This document shows positions 54,692-64,000 of a stretch of 64,000 nucleotides of DNA, in pieces. The position numbers were made by a program, and so were the translations under genes. Position 1 is the stretch's first letter. Every line of letters begins with the position of its first letter. The notes under the pieces are model-generated. The model did not search any database. It was given only the letters and a program-made list of their open reading frames with translations, and was not told the origin of the DNA. Source of the stretch: Lachnospiraceae bacterium (GTDB taxonomy: Bacteria > Bacillota > Clostridia > Lachnospirales > Lachnospiraceae). The DNA is taken from assembly GCA_009779895.1 (NCBI GenBank), contig WRBB01000010.1, positions 18,817 to 82,816 on the forward strand, written 5' to 3'.

Positions 54692-55885
54692 ATGGAAAAA
54701 TTATTATTTACTTCAGAATCTGTAACAGAAGGACATCCGGACAAGATGTGTGACCAAATCTCCGATGCGATTTTAGATGCTTTGATGGAACAAGATCCGA
54801 TGAGTAGGGTTGCTTGTGAAACCACCACTACAACGGGATTGGTACTGGTGATGGGAGAGATTACCACCAATGCTTACGTGGATATTCAAAAAATTGTCCG
54901 GGAGACGGTGACAGATATTGGTTATACCCGTGGAAAGTTTGGGTTTGATGCGGATACTTGCGGGGTGATTGTTGCCATTGATGAGCAGTCAAGCGATATT
55001 GCCATGGGCGTAGATGCGTCTTTTGAGGTAAAGAAAGATAGAAAAGCGGATGTGGTAGAAGACCAAATTGATTTAATCGGGGCGGGAGACCAAGGTATGA
55101 TGTTTGGTTATGCTTCAGATGAAACCCCGGAATTGATGCCCTATCCCATTGCCTTGGCTCATAAATTGGCGTTGCAGTTGACACGAGTACGCAAAGACAA
55201 TATACTTCCTTATTTGCGCCCGGATGGAAAAACCCAGGTAACGGTGGAATATGATGAAACAGGCAAGCCCAAACGTTTAGATACGGTTGTGTTATCTACA
55301 CAGCATAACCCGGAAGTGACCCAGGCGCAGATTCATCAAGACATCAAGCAATATGTGTTTGATGAGGTGATTCCTGCTGATATGGTGGATGCACAGACAA
55401 AGTTTTTCATCAATCCAACCGGCCGTTTTGTAATCGGTGGGCCAAATGGTGACAGCGGTTTGACCGGTCGCAAGATTATTGTGGATACTTATGGTGGTAT
55501 GGCACGTCACGGTGGTGGTGCTTTTTCCGGCAAGGATTGCACCAAGGTAGACCGTTCAGCGGCTTATGCGGCACGTTATGCAGCAAAAAATATCGTGGCG
55601 GCAGGATTGGCAAAGAAATGTGAAATTCAGATTTCTTATGCCATTGGTGTGGCCCATCCGACCTCTATTATGATTGACACTTTTGGTACAGGGAAGTTTT
55701 CGGAAGAAAAGTTAGTTGAAATTATCCGGGAAAATTTTGATTTTCGTCCTGCGGGCATTATCAATATGTTGGACTTACGCCGTCCGATTTATAAACAAAC
55801 AGCAGCGTATGGTCATTTTGGACGGACAGATTTGGAATTATCTTGGGAAAAACTGGATAAGGTAGAAGTCTTAAAGAAATATTAA
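54692..55885 (+). CDS. metK: S-adenosylmethionine synthetase
   Basis: A 397-residue enzyme making SAM from methionine and [31 protein letters not shown] and [19 protein letters not shown] are the family signatures. The ribosome site is AAGGAAA. It stands alone, with a leader hairpin upstream and a long palindrome downstream. Confidence 0.97.
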   Translation: MEKLLFTSESVTEGHPDKMCDQISDAILDALMEQDPMSRVACETTTTTGLVLVMGEITTNAYVDIQKIVRETVTDIGYTRGKFGFDADTCGVIVAIDEQSSDIAMGVDASFEVKKDRKADVVEDQIDLIGAGDQGMMFGYASDETPELMPYPIALAHKLALQLTRVRKDNILPYLRPDGKTQVTVEYDETGKPKRLDTVVLSTQHNPEVTQAQIHQDIKQYVFDEVIPADMVDAQTKFFINPTGRFVIGGPNGDSGLTGRKIIVDTYGGMARHGGGAFSGKDCTKVDRSAAYAARYAAKNIVAAGLAKKCEIQISYAIGVAHPTSIMIDTFGTGKFSEEKLVEIIRENFDFRPAGIINMLDLRRPIYKQTAAYGHFGRTDLELSWEKLDKVEVLKKY

Positions 55886-55913
55886 TTGGGAAAGAAATAG
55901 GTTATAAAAAAGA

Positions 55914-55945
55914 AATAGCCATAAAATATTTATTTTATGGCTATT
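55914..55945. repeat. Perfect 15-bp inverted repeat between metK and the two-component genes
   Basis: AATAGCCATAAAATA, 2-nt centre TT, then the exact reverse complement. On the plus strand it is followed by AAAATG, not a T-run, so it is a poor terminator for metK; on the minus strand a T-rich run exists but no gene reads that way. Its right arm ends 20 bp before a TATAAT box (55965-55970) for the kinase gene, so an operator role is possible. Confidence 0.75.
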
Positions 55946-55964
55946 AAAATGTTCTAAAAAAGTA

Positions 55965-55970
55965 TATAAT
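55965..55970 (+). promoter_or_regulatory. -10 box candidate for the kinase/regulator/Ktr operon
   Basis: TATAAT 63 bp before the kinase start, with no recognisable -35; the spot where one would lie touches the palindrome at 55914-55945. Confidence 0.45.
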
Positions 55971-56032
55971 ATTAATTATAAAGAAATAAAGCTTTATAGA
56001 AAAATAGTTTAGGATTCAGAAAGGTTTTAATA

Positions 56033-57088
56033 ATGAAGTTAAGAACCAAGTTGACCATCGTTTTTTTGACCGTTATGCTGATGCCAACTTTATATACGAT
56101 TTTTAGCACATATATATTTGATTATATGCCGATGGATGAGGTAAAGCAGGTTTATCTTTTGGTCGTCATTGTCATAGCGGCTCTTTTGACTTATTGGATT
56201 TACAAAACGGTTTCGGCTCCTTTGGATAAACTACAAAAGGCGGCTCGTGAAATTGGTGAAGGCAATCTGGATTTTGAAATTATGATTGATGTAAATGATG
56301 AAATTGGTGAGCTTTGCCGTGGGTTTGAGGAGATGCGGAAACGGCTCAAAGAAAACGCAGAGGAAAAAATTGCCCTAGACGTTGCAAATAAAGAATTGGT
56401 GAGTAATATTTCCCATGATTTAAAAACACCGATTACAGCGATTAAAGGTTATGTTGAGGGGATTATGGATGGTGTGGCGGATACACCGGAAAAAAGAGAG
56501 CGTTATATCAAAACCATAGCCATTAAGGCAAATGAAATGGATTCTCTGATTAATGAGTTGACCTTGTATTCAAAATTTGATGCAAACCATGTGACTTACA
56601 ATTTGACGGCAACATCAGCAAAACAATATTTCGGCGGATGTGCAGAAGAGCTGTCTTTGGATTTAGAAGCAAAAGGTATTTTGTTTTGTTATGTGGATGA
56701 GTTGGCATCGGATGTTAAGGTGATTTTAGATCCGGAACAGATGCTGCGGGTGATGAACAATATCGTAAGCAATTCGGTTAAATATATGGACAAACCAAAG
56801 GCAAAGATGCGGATGAAACTTTTGGATGTGGGTGAATTTGTCCAAGTTGAGCTTAGTGACAACGGCAAGGGCATTGCGGCCAATGAATTACCTTATATAT
56901 TTGATCGATTTTTCCGGGCAGATACTTCCCGCAATTCATCTCGTGGGGGCAGTGGCATTGGTTTATCGATTGTTAGAAAGATAATAGAAGAACATGATGG
57001 TGAAATTTGGGCAAGCAGTGAGGTCAACAAAGGTACAACAATGCATTTTGTAGTAAGGAAATATCAGGAGGGTAAAGGGAATGAGTAG
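56033..57088 (+). CDS. Sensor histidine kinase with very short extracytoplasmic loop
   Basis: A 351-residue classical kinase. TM1 (5-26) and TM2 (39-60) are joined by only about 12 outside residues, then HAMP (60-112), a dimerisation/phospho-acceptor helix with H128 (NISHDLKTPITAIKGY), an N box (NNIVSNSVKYM) and G boxes (DNGKGI, GGSGIGLSIV). Lack of an outer sensor domain suggests sensing within the membrane or from inside. Its stop overlaps the response regulator start by 8 bp. Context with KtrB/KtrA suggests a signal related to potassium or turgor (inference). Confidence 0.94.
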   Translation: MKLRTKLTIVFLTVMLMPTLYTIFSTYIFDYMPMDEVKQVYLLVVIVIAALLTYWIYKTVSAPLDKLQKAAREIGEGNLDFEIMIDVNDEIGELCRGFEEMRKRLKENAEEKIALDVANKELVSNISHDLKTPITAIKGYVEGIMDGVADTPEKRERYIKTIAIKANEMDSLINELTLYSKFDANHVTYNLTATSAKQYFGGCAEELSLDLEAKGILFCYVDELASDVKVILDPEQMLRVMNNIVSNSVKYMDKPKAKMRMKLLDVGEFVQVELSDNGKGIAANELPYIFDRFFRADTSRNSSRGGSGIGLSIVRKIIEEHDGEIWASSEVNKGTTMHFVVRKYQEGKGNE

Positions 57089-57773
57089 ACGTATTTTGAT
57101 TATTGAAGATGAGGAGGCCATTGCGGACCTGGAGAGAGATTACTTGGAATTAAGCGGCTTTTCGGTTAAGACATCAAATGACGGTGCAGATGGGCTAAAA
57201 GAAGCATTAAGAGGGGAGTATGATTTGATTATTTTAGACTTGATGTTACCGGGTGTGGATGGCTTTGAAATATGTAAAAGAGTCAGGGAAGTTAAAGATA
57301 CGCCGATTATTTTGGTTTCGGCAAAAAAAGATGACATTGATAAAATTCGTGGATTGGGTTTGGGCGCAGACGATTATATGACTAAGCCTTTTAGTCCCAG
57401 CGAATTGGTGGCTCGTGTTAAGGCGCATGTGGCAAGGTACGATCGTTTGATTAGCAATGAAGCGGAAGAAGACCAAGAGATTGAGATACGCGGTTTGAAA
57501 ATCAACGTTGCGGCAAGGCGGGTATGGTTAAATGGCGAAGAATGTTCTTTTACCACAAAAGAATTTGATTTGCTGACCTTTTTGGCGGGGCACCCAAACC
57601 ATGTGTATACCAAAGAAGATTTGTTTAGAGAAATTTGGGGTGTGGAATGTGTTGGTGATGCGGCTACGGTTACGGTTCATATCAAAAAAATCAGAGAAAA
57701 AATAGAGTATCATACATCTCACCCGCAATATATTGAGACAATTTGGGGTGTTGGTTATCGTTTTAAGGTTTAA
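57081..57773 (+). CDS. OmpR/PhoB-family response regulator
   Basis: A 230-residue regulator. The receiver has D10-E11-E12, phospho-acceptor D53 (IILDLMLPG) and K102 (TKPF). The C-terminal winged helix begins near 130 (VWLNGEECSFTTKEFDLL) and ends GVGYRFKV. It is encoded after its kinase, the reverse of the most common order, and 33 bp before ktrB. Confidence 0.95.
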   Translation: MSRRILIIEDEEAIADLERDYLELSGFSVKTSNDGADGLKEALRGEYDLIILDLMLPGVDGFEICKRVREVKDTPIILVSAKKDDIDKIRGLGLGADDYMTKPFSPSELVARVKAHVARYDRLISNEAEEDQEIEIRGLKINVAARRVWLNGEECSFTTKEFDLLTFLAGHPNHVYTKEDLFREIWGVECVGDAATVTVHIKKIREKIEYHTSHPQYIETIWGVGYRFKV

Positions 57774-57806
57774 ACAGGTAAAAATCCTCATAAGGGGGAT
57801 TGGACG

Positions 57807-59189
57807 ATGAAAATAAAAAAAGAGGTTCGAAGCGGCAGTTTCAGTACGGTTAGAATTGTTTCTATGGGCTTTTTAGGGATCATTCTAATGGGTAGTCTTT
57901 TATTGTGGCTACCCATTAGCAATAGAGAGCCGATTGCTTATTTGGATGCGCTTTTTACGGCAACCAGTGCCATTTGCGTAACCGGATTGGTAACCATTGT
58001 GCCGGCAACTCAATTTACGTTATTTGGAAAAGTGATTTTGTTGATTTTAATTCAGATTGGCGGATTGGGTGTGATTGCTTGCACCATGATTATTTTTAAG
58101 CTGATTAGTAAAAAAGTCACAATCAAAGGGCGGATTGTGATTCAACAGGCTTATAATTTAAATACCTTGACGGGTATGATGACGTTTATTCTTCGCATTA
58201 TCAAAATCACATTTGTGATTCAATTGATTGGTGCATTGTTTTTTGCCATTGATTTTATTCCGCGTTTTGGGTGGACGAGGGGGATTGGCATGAGTATTTA
58301 TCATGCAGTATCCGCCTTTTGTAATGCGGATTTGAACTTGATGGGACCGGACAATTTTGAACCTTTTGTGGGTTCGCCTTTGATTAATTTTACCGTGATG
58401 GCTTTGATTGTGATGGGTGGTTTGGGTTTTACCGTTTGGAGTGATTTATTTGACAATAGCAAAGAGATTATTCGAAGAAAAGCACCCTTTTGTCGTTTGT
58501 TTTCCCGGTTGAGTTTGCAAAGTAAGATGGTATTGTCTATGAGTGGTATATTGATTGTTTTGGGAGCCTTGGGCTTTTTCTTGCTGGAAATGAACAACGA
58601 AGCAACGATGGGTGGTTTAAAAGCAGGTGAGACGGTGATGGCTTCGTTTTTTCAGTCGGTAACAAGCCGTTCGGGTGGTTTTGTAACAGTGGCGCAAGAT
58701 AGATTGACCAACGGTTCAAAGGTGTGGAGTTCGGTTTTGATGTTTATTGGTGGTTCACCGGGCAGTACAGCGGGTGGGGTTAAAACCACTACCTTTGCGA
58801 TGATGATTATGACGACGATTTCTGTGTTACGAGGACGTGCACAAGTGGAATGCTTTGGACGGCGGATTGCACCAACCGTTGTAAAAACAGGCATTACCAT
58901 TACGTTTTTGTATTTTATGCTATTGCTCACTTCTATTACCGTGATTACGATTTTGGAGCCGGCCAAAGATTTCTTAAGCATATGGTTTGAGGGAACGTCA
59001 GCTCTCGGAACGGTTGGTTTATCTACGGGTATCACTCAAACTTTGAGCCGTGCCAGCCAAGGTGTTTTGATGGTATTGATGTATGTGGGAAGAATTGGTC
59101 CTGTTACCGCCGCATTGGTTTTTGTTGGTAAAGCTCATAGAGGAGAGCAGATGCGTGAGTTGCCGGAGAAATATATTATGATAGGATAG
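57807..59189 (+). CDS. ktrB: Ktr/Trk-type potassium uptake channel subunit
   Basis: A 460-residue membrane protein of the TrkH/KtrB superfamily. The four pore loops with their filter glycines are SAICVTGL, SAFCNADL, TSRSGGFV and SALGTVGL; the second has Asn in place of Gly, which is common in this group. It imports K+ (with Na+ or H+). It needs the RCK subunit encoded 9 bp downstream. The upstream kinase/regulator pair is likely co-transcribed. Confidence 0.93.
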   Translation: MKIKKEVRSGSFSTVRIVSMGFLGIILMGSLLLWLPISNREPIAYLDALFTATSAICVTGLVTIVPATQFTLFGKVILLILIQIGGLGVIACTMIIFKLISKKVTIKGRIVIQQAYNLNTLTGMMTFILRIIKITFVIQLIGALFFAIDFIPRFGWTRGIGMSIYHAVSAFCNADLNLMGPDNFEPFVGSPLINFTVMALIVMGGLGFTVWSDLFDNSKEIIRRKAPFCRLFSRLSLQSKMVLSMSGILIVLGALGFFLLEMNNEATMGGLKAGETVMASFFQSVTSRSGGFVTVAQDRLTNGSKVWSSVLMFIGGSPGSTAGGVKTTTFAMMIMTTISVLRGRAQVECFGRRIAPTVVKTGITITFLYFMLLLTSITVITILEPAKDFLSIWFEGTSALGTVGLSTGITQTLSRASQGVLMVLMYVGRIGPVTAALVFVGKAHRGEQMRELPEKYIMIG

Positions 59190-59198
59190 GTGTTTGGT

Positions 59199-59852
59199 AT
59201 GAATAAGCAATATGCAGTGTTTGGATTGGGTAGTTTTGGTACGAGTGTGGCTTTGACCTTGGATAGCTTTGGTTGTGATGTGATTGCTGTGGATAAGTCG
59301 CAGGAGCGCATTCAGGAAATCGCAGACAATGTTTCTTATGCAGTCTGTGCGGATTTGGTAAATTCGGATGCCATTTTAAACCTAGGGTTAAAACACATTG
59401 ATGTAGCGGTGGTGGCCACTTCTGAAAGTTTGGAAGTGAGTATTTTAGCTACGATTATTTCCAAAGAATTGGGTATTCCTCACGTGATTGCAAAAGCAAC
59501 AGATGAACTTCACGCAACCATACTTCGTAAAGTGGGTGCGGATGCCATTGTGTTTCCGGAGCGGGATATGGGCAATTGGCTGGCAAAAAAACTGGTTTCA
59601 AAATCGTATACGGATTGGATTGAACTATCCGATGAATATAGTTTGGCACATATTAGTACACCCAATCGATGGTCAGGAAAAACATTGACAGAGCTTGGAG
59701 TGCGGGAGAAGTATGCGGTTAATGTAGTGGGTATTTTATTAAATAAGGATTTAGACATTAAGGTAGACCCAAACGAGCCATTACCCCATGGCAGCACGCT
59801 GGTTGTGGTGGGTAGCAACTCTTCTTTAAAAATATTGAAAGAAATGGAATAA
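59199..59852 (+). CDS. ktrA: RCK/TrkA-type regulatory subunit of potassium uptake
   Basis: A 217-residue cytoplasmic protein. TrkA-N Rossmann fold GLGSFGTSVALTL (8-20) with acidic VIAVDK; TrkA-C domain from about 138. It binds ATP/ADP or NAD and gates the KtrB pore. I start it at ATG 59199, with AGGATAGG 8 nt upstream; a GTG three codons earlier overlaps that site. Confidence 0.94.
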   Translation: MNKQYAVFGLGSFGTSVALTLDSFGCDVIAVDKSQERIQEIADNVSYAVCADLVNSDAILNLGLKHIDVAVVATSESLEVSILATIISKELGIPHVIAKATDELHATILRKVGADAIVFPERDMGNWLAKKLVSKSYTDWIELSDEYSLAHISTPNRWSGKTLTELGVREKYAVNVVGILLNKDLDIKVDPNEPLPHGSTLVVVGSNSSLKILKEME

Positions 59853-59855
59853 TCA

Positions 59856-60632
59856 ATGATTCGTAGTAGAAGCAATCGAGCGATCAAAGAAGTGATTCAA
59901 CTGCAAAAAAAAAGCAAGGTAAGAAATGCATCGGAACTGTTTGTGGTGGAGGGTCTGCGGCTGGTTGCGGAAATCCCTCCTGCGCAAATCAAAAAAATAT
60001 ATGTGTCAGAGAAATGTTATAAACAGCATAAAAATCAGATTGTCACATATTCTTACCCTTGCGAAATGGTATCGGATGAAGTATTCTCGTATATGTCTGA
60101 TACCAAATCACCCCAAGGTATTTTAGGCATTGTTCGGCAAAGGCGATATGGGCTGCCGGAGTTGTTGCGGGAAGAAAAAACCTTGTTATTGTTGCTAGAA
60201 ACCTTGCAAGATCCGGGAAATTTAGGTACAATTTTTCGTACAGCGGAAGCCGCAGGTGTGACTGGTATTATTATGGATGGAGATTGTGTGGATATGTATC
60301 ATCCAAAGGTGATACGTTCCACCATGGGTACGATTTTTCGTATGCCCTTTGTGGTGGTAGAAGACTTGTTGCTGTGTTTGGAAGAACTAAAAGAAAAAAA
60401 GATTCGGGTGTATGGAACAGATTTGATGGGGAAAGTGGATTATTGTGCAGAACGCTATCAAGGCGGTTTGGCTTTTTTGGTTGGCAATGAGGGCAATGGA
60501 TTGTCTCAGGCGTTGTTAGAAAAAAGTGATGTATGTTTAAAAATTCCCATGTCAGGTCAGGTGGAGTCGTTGAATGCGGCGGTGGCAACAGCGGTATTAT
60601 TGTATGAAGTAAGGAGGCAACGTGGTTTATGA
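59856..60632 (+). CDS. SpoU (TrmH/RlmB)-family RNA 2'-O-ribose methyltransferase
   Basis: A 258-residue SPOUT methyltransferase. An N-terminal substrate-binding domain (1-95, [10 protein letters not shown]) precedes the knot domain with motif 1 [14 protein letters not shown], motif 2 VGNEGNGLS and motif 3 [15 protein letters not shown]. Close to the RlmB/TsnR group that modifies 23S rRNA; target base not readable. It starts 3 bp after ktrA and overlaps argF by 4 bp. Confidence 0.93.
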   Translation: MIRSRSNRAIKEVIQLQKKSKVRNASELFVVEGLRLVAEIPPAQIKKIYVSEKCYKQHKNQIVTYSYPCEMVSDEVFSYMSDTKSPQGILGIVRQRRYGLPELLREEKTLLLLLETLQDPGNLGTIFRTAEAAGVTGIIMDGDCVDMYHPKVIRSTMGTIFRMPFVVVEDLLLCLEELKEKKIRVYGTDLMGKVDYCAERYQGGLAFLVGNEGNGLSQALLEKSDVCLKIPMSGQVESLNAAVATAVLLYEVRRQRGL

Positions 60633-61612
60633 ATTTGCAAGGTAGGCATTTTTTGAAATTGATGGATTTTAGTCCGGCAGAGATACAATATCTTTTGGAC
60701 TTGTCAGCGGATTTGAAGCAAAAAAAGAAAAAAAAGGAGAGTGTGCGGGTATTTGACGGCAAAAACATTGCCTTGATTTTTGAAAAAGCGAGCACCAGAA
60801 CCCGCTGCGCTTTTGAAGTGGCAGCTTATGACTTGGGTATGGGTGTGACTTATTTAGACCCTTTGGGTTCTCAGATTGGTAAAAAAGAAAGCATTGCCGA
60901 TACGGCCCGTGTGTTGGGGCGGATGTATGACGGCATTCAGTATCGGGGTTTTGGTCAAGAGATTGTGGAAGCGTTGGCAGAGTACGCAGGTGTGCCGGTA
61001 TGGAATGGATTGACGGATGAATTTCATCCGACTCAGATGTTGGCGGATTTGTTGACTATATATGAAAATTTTGGTAAATTAAAAGGCATCAAATTGGTTT
61101 ATTTGGGGGATGCCAGGTTTAATATGGGCAATTCTTTGATGGTCGCTTGTTCTAAAATGGGCATTGATTTTGTGGCTTGTACGGCAAAAGCGTATTTCCC
61201 CGATGAAGCATTGGTGGCGACCTGCCGGGAATATGCAAAAGAATCAGGTGCGATGATTACTTTGACGGAAGATGTGGTTGCCGGTACCAAAGATGCGGAT
61301 GTGATTTATACGGATGTATGGGTATCCATGGGCGAGCCGGAGGAAGTTTGGGAAAGTCGTATCAAAGCTCTTTCTCCTTACAAAGTGACAAAAAAAATTA
61401 TGGAAAATGCCAGTGCCGGGGCGATTTTCTTGCATTGTTTGCCGGCGTTTCATGATTTAAAAACGACGGTTGGTAAAGAGGTGGGTGATTTGTTCCATAT
61501 TTCGGAGATGGAAGTAACAGATGCGGTATTTGAGTCGGATCAGTCTAAAGTCTTTGATCAGGCGGAAAATCGTATGCACACCATTAAGGCAGTGATGAAA
61601 GCTACATTGTGA
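60629..61612 (+). CDS. argF: Ornithine carbamoyltransferase
   Basis: A 327-residue enzyme making citrulline from ornithine and carbamoyl phosphate. STRTR (55-59) binds carbamoyl phosphate, [10 protein letters not shown] and HCLPAFHD complete the active site. It may be anabolic (arginine synthesis) or catabolic (arginine deiminase); no arcA or arcC is near. A short lysine run (QKKKKKES) near 31 is unusual. It overlaps the methyltransferase gene as ATGA. Confidence 0.95.
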   Translation: MNLQGRHFLKLMDFSPAEIQYLLDLSADLKQKKKKKESVRVFDGKNIALIFEKASTRTRCAFEVAAYDLGMGVTYLDPLGSQIGKKESIADTARVLGRMYDGIQYRGFGQEIVEALAEYAGVPVWNGLTDEFHPTQMLADLLTIYENFGKLKGIKLVYLGDARFNMGNSLMVACSKMGIDFVACTAKAYFPDEALVATCREYAKESGAMITLTEDVVAGTKDADVIYTDVWVSMGEPEEVWESRIKALSPYKVTKKIMENASAGAIFLHCLPAFHDLKTTVGKEVGDLFHISEMEVTDAVFESDQSKVFDQAENRMHTIKAVMKATL

Positions 61613-61637
61613 GTGAAAGTAGAGAGGTGCATGATAC

Positions 61638-61964
61638 ATGGAAATGACGATTCTTTGTGCTGCTAGTGCGTATGAGCAAAAATTTTATATCAATCCGGTG
61701 TTTGATGGTTTGCCGGACCGCATCAAAGAGGAGCTACAAGTGATATGTGTGTTGTTTACGGAGGATGTGGGCGGTATCTTACTCATTACCTTTGATGAAG
61801 CGGGTAATTTGGAGTTACAAACAAAACATGAAACGGATGATTTGCTTTATGATGAAATTGGTAGTGTATTAAAAATAAAAGAGTTGCAAAAGACAAGAGT
61901 GGAGTTATTTGAGGCTTTGGAGATGTATTATAAGGTATTTTTAGGAGAAAAGTCATGTTATTAA
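61638..61964 (+). CDS. Small conserved protein, probably DUF6145
   Basis: A 108-residue acidic protein with no membrane segment. [16 protein letters not shown] and [15 protein letters not shown] look like the conserved blocks of a Lachnospiraceae family I recall as DUF6145; I could not verify this. The C-terminal third is a predicted helix. It overlaps coaX by 10 bp and follows argF by 25 bp. No function is known to me. Confidence 0.75.
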   Translation: MEMTILCAASAYEQKFYINPVFDGLPDRIKEELQVICVLFTEDVGGILLITFDEAGNLELQTKHETDDLLYDEIGSVLKIKELQKTRVELFEALEMYYKVFLGEKSCY

Positions 61965-62725
61965 CCGTAGATGTAGGGAATACCAATATTAAATTAGGTG
62001 TTTTTGAGGATGAAGTGTTGCAGGGCACCTTTCGTATGACCACCAAGCGGCAACGAACTTCGGATGAGTTTGGTGCTGATTTATGCCAAATTTTGGCATA
62101 TCGGGAAATACCACGGGATAAAATCAATGCGGTGATTGTGGCATCGGTGGTTCCGGATATTATGTATGCCTTTACCAATGGAATTCAAAAATATCTTGAT
62201 ACACGTCCGCTGATTGTGTCGGCAGGGATTAAAACAGGCATTTCGATTGTGACTGAGGATCCAAAAGAAATCGGGCCGGATCGAATTGTGGATGCAGTGG
62301 GTGGTTATGAATTATACGGAGGTCCTGTGATTGTGATAGATTATGGCACGGCAACCACTTATGATTTGGTTGGACCAAAGGGCACATTTGAGGCAGGCAT
62401 TACCGCCCCTGGTATTGAGACGTCTTTGCAGTCCTTGTGGGGTGGCGCAGCCATGTTACCGTCGGTGGAGATTAAAAGGCCGAAGTCTATTCTGGCTAAA
62501 GAAACCATATCCAGTATGCAGGCAGGGCTTGTGTATGGTACGATTGGAGAGACAGAGTATATTGTGCAAAAGATAAAAGAAGCGTCCGGTTATGTGAATG
62601 CAAAAGTGGTAGCAACCGGAGGACTGGGGCGCATGATTGCGGAGGCAACAGATCGTATTGATGTGTATAATGCACAGCTAAGTTTGGATGGATTGCGGTT
62701 GATTTATAATAAGAATAAAAGATGA
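61955..62725 (+). CDS. coaX: Type III pantothenate kinase
   Basis: A 256-residue ASKHA-fold kinase for the first step of coenzyme A synthesis. [18 protein letters not shown] holds the phosphate-binding loop; [14 protein letters not shown] the catalytic aspartate; [12 protein letters not shown] the adenosine motif. Type III enzymes need K+ or ammonium, and this one shares a gene run with a K+ transporter, probably by chance. Confidence 0.95.
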   Translation: MLLTVDVGNTNIKLGVFEDEVLQGTFRMTTKRQRTSDEFGADLCQILAYREIPRDKINAVIVASVVPDIMYAFTNGIQKYLDTRPLIVSAGIKTGISIVTEDPKEIGPDRIVDAVGGYELYGGPVIVIDYGTATTYDLVGPKGTFEAGITAPGIETSLQSLWGGAAMLPSVEIKRPKSILAKETISSMQAGLVYGTIGETEYIVQKIKEASGYVNAKVVATGGLGRMIAEATDRIDVYNAQLSLDGLRLIYNKNKR

Positions 62726-62763
62726 AGGTTATTTTGTATGCATGAAAGAGTAGAATTACTACA

Positions 62764-63726
62764 ATGAAAAAACTACAAATCGGCAATGTTATTTTAGAAA
62801 ATTCTTATATTTTTGCGCCGATGGCAGGGGTAAGTGACCTGCCGTTTCGTTTGCTGTGTAAAGAGCAGGGCGCAGGTCTTTCTGTTATGGAAATGGTTAG
62901 TGCCAAAGCTATTTTATACAAAAATAAAAATACAGAGCGTTTGTTGGAGATTCATCCCGGTGAGTTGCCGGTCAGTTTACAGCTATTTGGTTCAGACCCG
63001 AATATTATCAGTGAGATGGCAAAACGTATTGAAGACCGCCCCTTTTCTATATTAGATATTAACATGGGTTGCCCGGTGCCTAAAATAGTGAAAAATGGGG
63101 AAGGTTCCGCTTTGATGAACAATCCGAGGTTGGTTTATGATATTGTTTATGCCACGTCTCGTGCCATTCAAAAACCGGTGACAGTGAAGATTCGCAAGGG
63201 ATTCAACGACCGGAGTGTCAATGCGGTAGAAATTGCAAAGATAGCCGAAGAAGCCGGGGCAGCTGCCATTACCGTACACGGGCGCACGCGGGAGCAGTAT
63301 TATACCGGAAAGGCTGATTGGAGTATTATTCGTCAAGTGAAAGAAACCATTCAAACCATACCGGTGATTGGAAATGGGGATGTGACCTCTCCTGCGCAAG
63401 CGCAAGCCATTCGTGAGGAAACCGGCTGTGATGGGGTTATGGTAGCCCGTGCTGCTCAGGGAAATCCTTGGATATTCTCTGAGTTGGTGGCCTATGAAAA
63501 GACTGGTAGGCTGATATCCCGCCCAACCAAAGAAGAGATGCAAAAGATGATGTTACGTCATGCAAAATTGCTTTTAGCGTGCAAAGGGGATTATATTGGT
63601 ATTCGGGAAATGCGTAAGCATGTGGCATGGTATACAAAAGGAATGGCAGGTTCAGCTAGGATAAGGGAATTGGTCAATAAAATAGAAAATATGGAAGAAT
63701 TGGAATATATCTTGACATTGCTGTAA
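62764..63726 (+). CDS. dusB: tRNA-dihydrouridine synthase (DusB type)
   Basis: A 320-residue FMN TIM-barrel enzyme. APMAGVSDLPFR opens the barrel; the catalytic cysteine is C103 in NMGCPVPK; VTVKIRKGF, TVHGRTREQ and GNGDV bind FMN. It reduces uridine in the tRNA D loop. The next promoter begins inside its last codons (63712). Confidence 0.95.
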   Translation: MKKLQIGNVILENSYIFAPMAGVSDLPFRLLCKEQGAGLSVMEMVSAKAILYKNKNTERLLEIHPGELPVSLQLFGSDPNIISEMAKRIEDRPFSILDINMGCPVPKIVKNGEGSALMNNPRLVYDIVYATSRAIQKPVTVKIRKGFNDRSVNAVEIAKIAEEAGAAAITVHGRTREQYYTGKADWSIIRQVKETIQTIPVIGNGDVTSPAQAQAIREETGCDGVMVARAAQGNPWIFSELVAYEKTGRLISRPTKEEMQKMMLRHAKLLLACKGDYIGIREMRKHVAWYTKGMAGSARIRELVNKIENMEELEYILTLL

Positions 63727-63740
63727 GCCTTGGGTATAAT
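63712..63740 (+). promoter_or_regulatory. Perfect consensus sigma-A promoter
   Basis: TTGACA (63712-63717), 17-bp spacer, TATAAT (63735-63740). The -35 lies within the end of the dus coding region. It should give strong, constitutive transcription of the YbjQ-like gene, with a leader of about 50 nt. Confidence 0.88.
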
Positions 63741-63798
63741 AACTTAAATTTTGTACTTATGGTTTCAAAAATAATTTTACGAAAGGTAGGATTTTAAA

Positions 63799-64000
63799 AT
63801 GCTAATGGTAACAACCCCTTTTTTGGAAGGAAAGAAAATTGTGGAGTATAAAGGGCCGGTGTTTCATCAAGTTGTTAGAGGCTTTGCGCTTGGGCAAGGT
63901 TTTTTTGATGGGTTGAAAGCAATAGGTGGGGAACGTTCCTCCGGGCACGAGCAATTAATCGCTCAAATTCGTTCAGAGGTTTTAGAGGAATTAAGGCGTG
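63799..64000 (+). CDS. YbjQ/UPF0145-family protein (partial, C-terminus beyond window)
   Basis: The frame opens at ATG 63799 (GAAAGGTAGG 8 nt upstream) and continues to the window edge, 67 codons. VTTPFLEGKKIVEYKGPVFH and LGQGFFDGLKAIGGERSSGHEQ match the start of the small pentameric YbjQ (DUF74, putative heavy-metal-binding) family of about 105 residues. Biochemical role not established. Confidence 0.88.
   Translation, partial: MLMVTTPFLEGKKIVEYKGPVFHQVVRGFALGQGFFDGLKAIGGERSSGHEQLIAQIRSEVLEELRR

Noticed and set aside
1..64000. tRNA or rRNA genes, prophage or insertion sequences
   Set aside because: No TTCGA-type T-arm with cloverleaf, no rRNA-like stretch, no transposase or integrase reading frame was found in any gap.

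Overview
The window reads as a chromosome segment of an anaerobic, low-to-moderate GC Firmicute, most likely Lachnospiraceae (Clostridia). Evidence: the gene order Orn/Lys/Arg decarboxylase - guanylate-kinase-like - holB - ricT - trmN - rsmI ... metG ... tatD - rsmA matches the Bacillus yaaO-to-ksgA neighbourhood; strong AAGGAGG-type ribosome sites; sigma-A promoters often with extended -10 (TGn); and two families I associate with Lachnospiraceae (a TPR/acidic/AAA-like protein at 38139 and a small protein at 61638). No tRNA, rRNA, CRISPR array or intact insertion sequence was seen.

Region 1 (1-23.6 kb) is a beta-glycoside uptake and degradation locus. Operon 1 (minus, 6185 to 1) encodes a solute-binding lipoprotein, two CUT1 permeases, a GH1 beta-glucosidase and an IlvD/Edd dehydratase cut by the window edge. 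Next to it lies a YesN/YesM-type two-component pair (8847-6317). Operon 2 (minus, 19863 to 9107) encodes a second binding protein, two permeases, a GH30 hydrolase, a second YesM/YesN pair and a circularly permuted GH3 enzyme. A divergent plus-strand operon (20184-23589) has a GH88/105-type hydrolase, an aldo/keto reductase and a fucose-isomerase-like protein. Neither transporter has its own ATPase. A 60-bp element with a 31-bp-spaced direct repeat occurs three times, before operon 1, before the first regulator pair and before the divergent operon. In two copies it stands exactly 32 bp upstream of a weak-(-35)/extended-(-10) promoter. It is the best candidate for a new regulon signal here. A different 22-bp-spaced direct repeat precedes operon 2.

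Region 2 (23.6-36 kb) holds housekeeping genes (holB, ricT, trmN, rsmI, carB), a short ABC ATPase with a broken signature motif and no switch histidine, and a minus-strand cassette of a DivIVA-like protein, a GH73-M23 wall hydrolase and a SipW-type signal peptidase.

Region 3 (36-54.5 kb) carries metG, then a closely packed run: TPR/AAA-like protein, pgi, FHA protein, aconitase-like hydratase, tatD, rsmA, patB-type lyase, LUD protein, sortase B. After it come rpsF-ssb-rpsR, a membrane protein, murA and, in reverse, glutamate decarboxylase.

Region 4 (54.5-64 kb) has metK behind a leader with a terminator-like hairpin, a two-component system joined to a Ktr/Trk potassium system, an SpoU methyltransferase, argF, a small conserved protein, coaX, dus and the start of a YbjQ-family gene behind a perfect consensus promoter.
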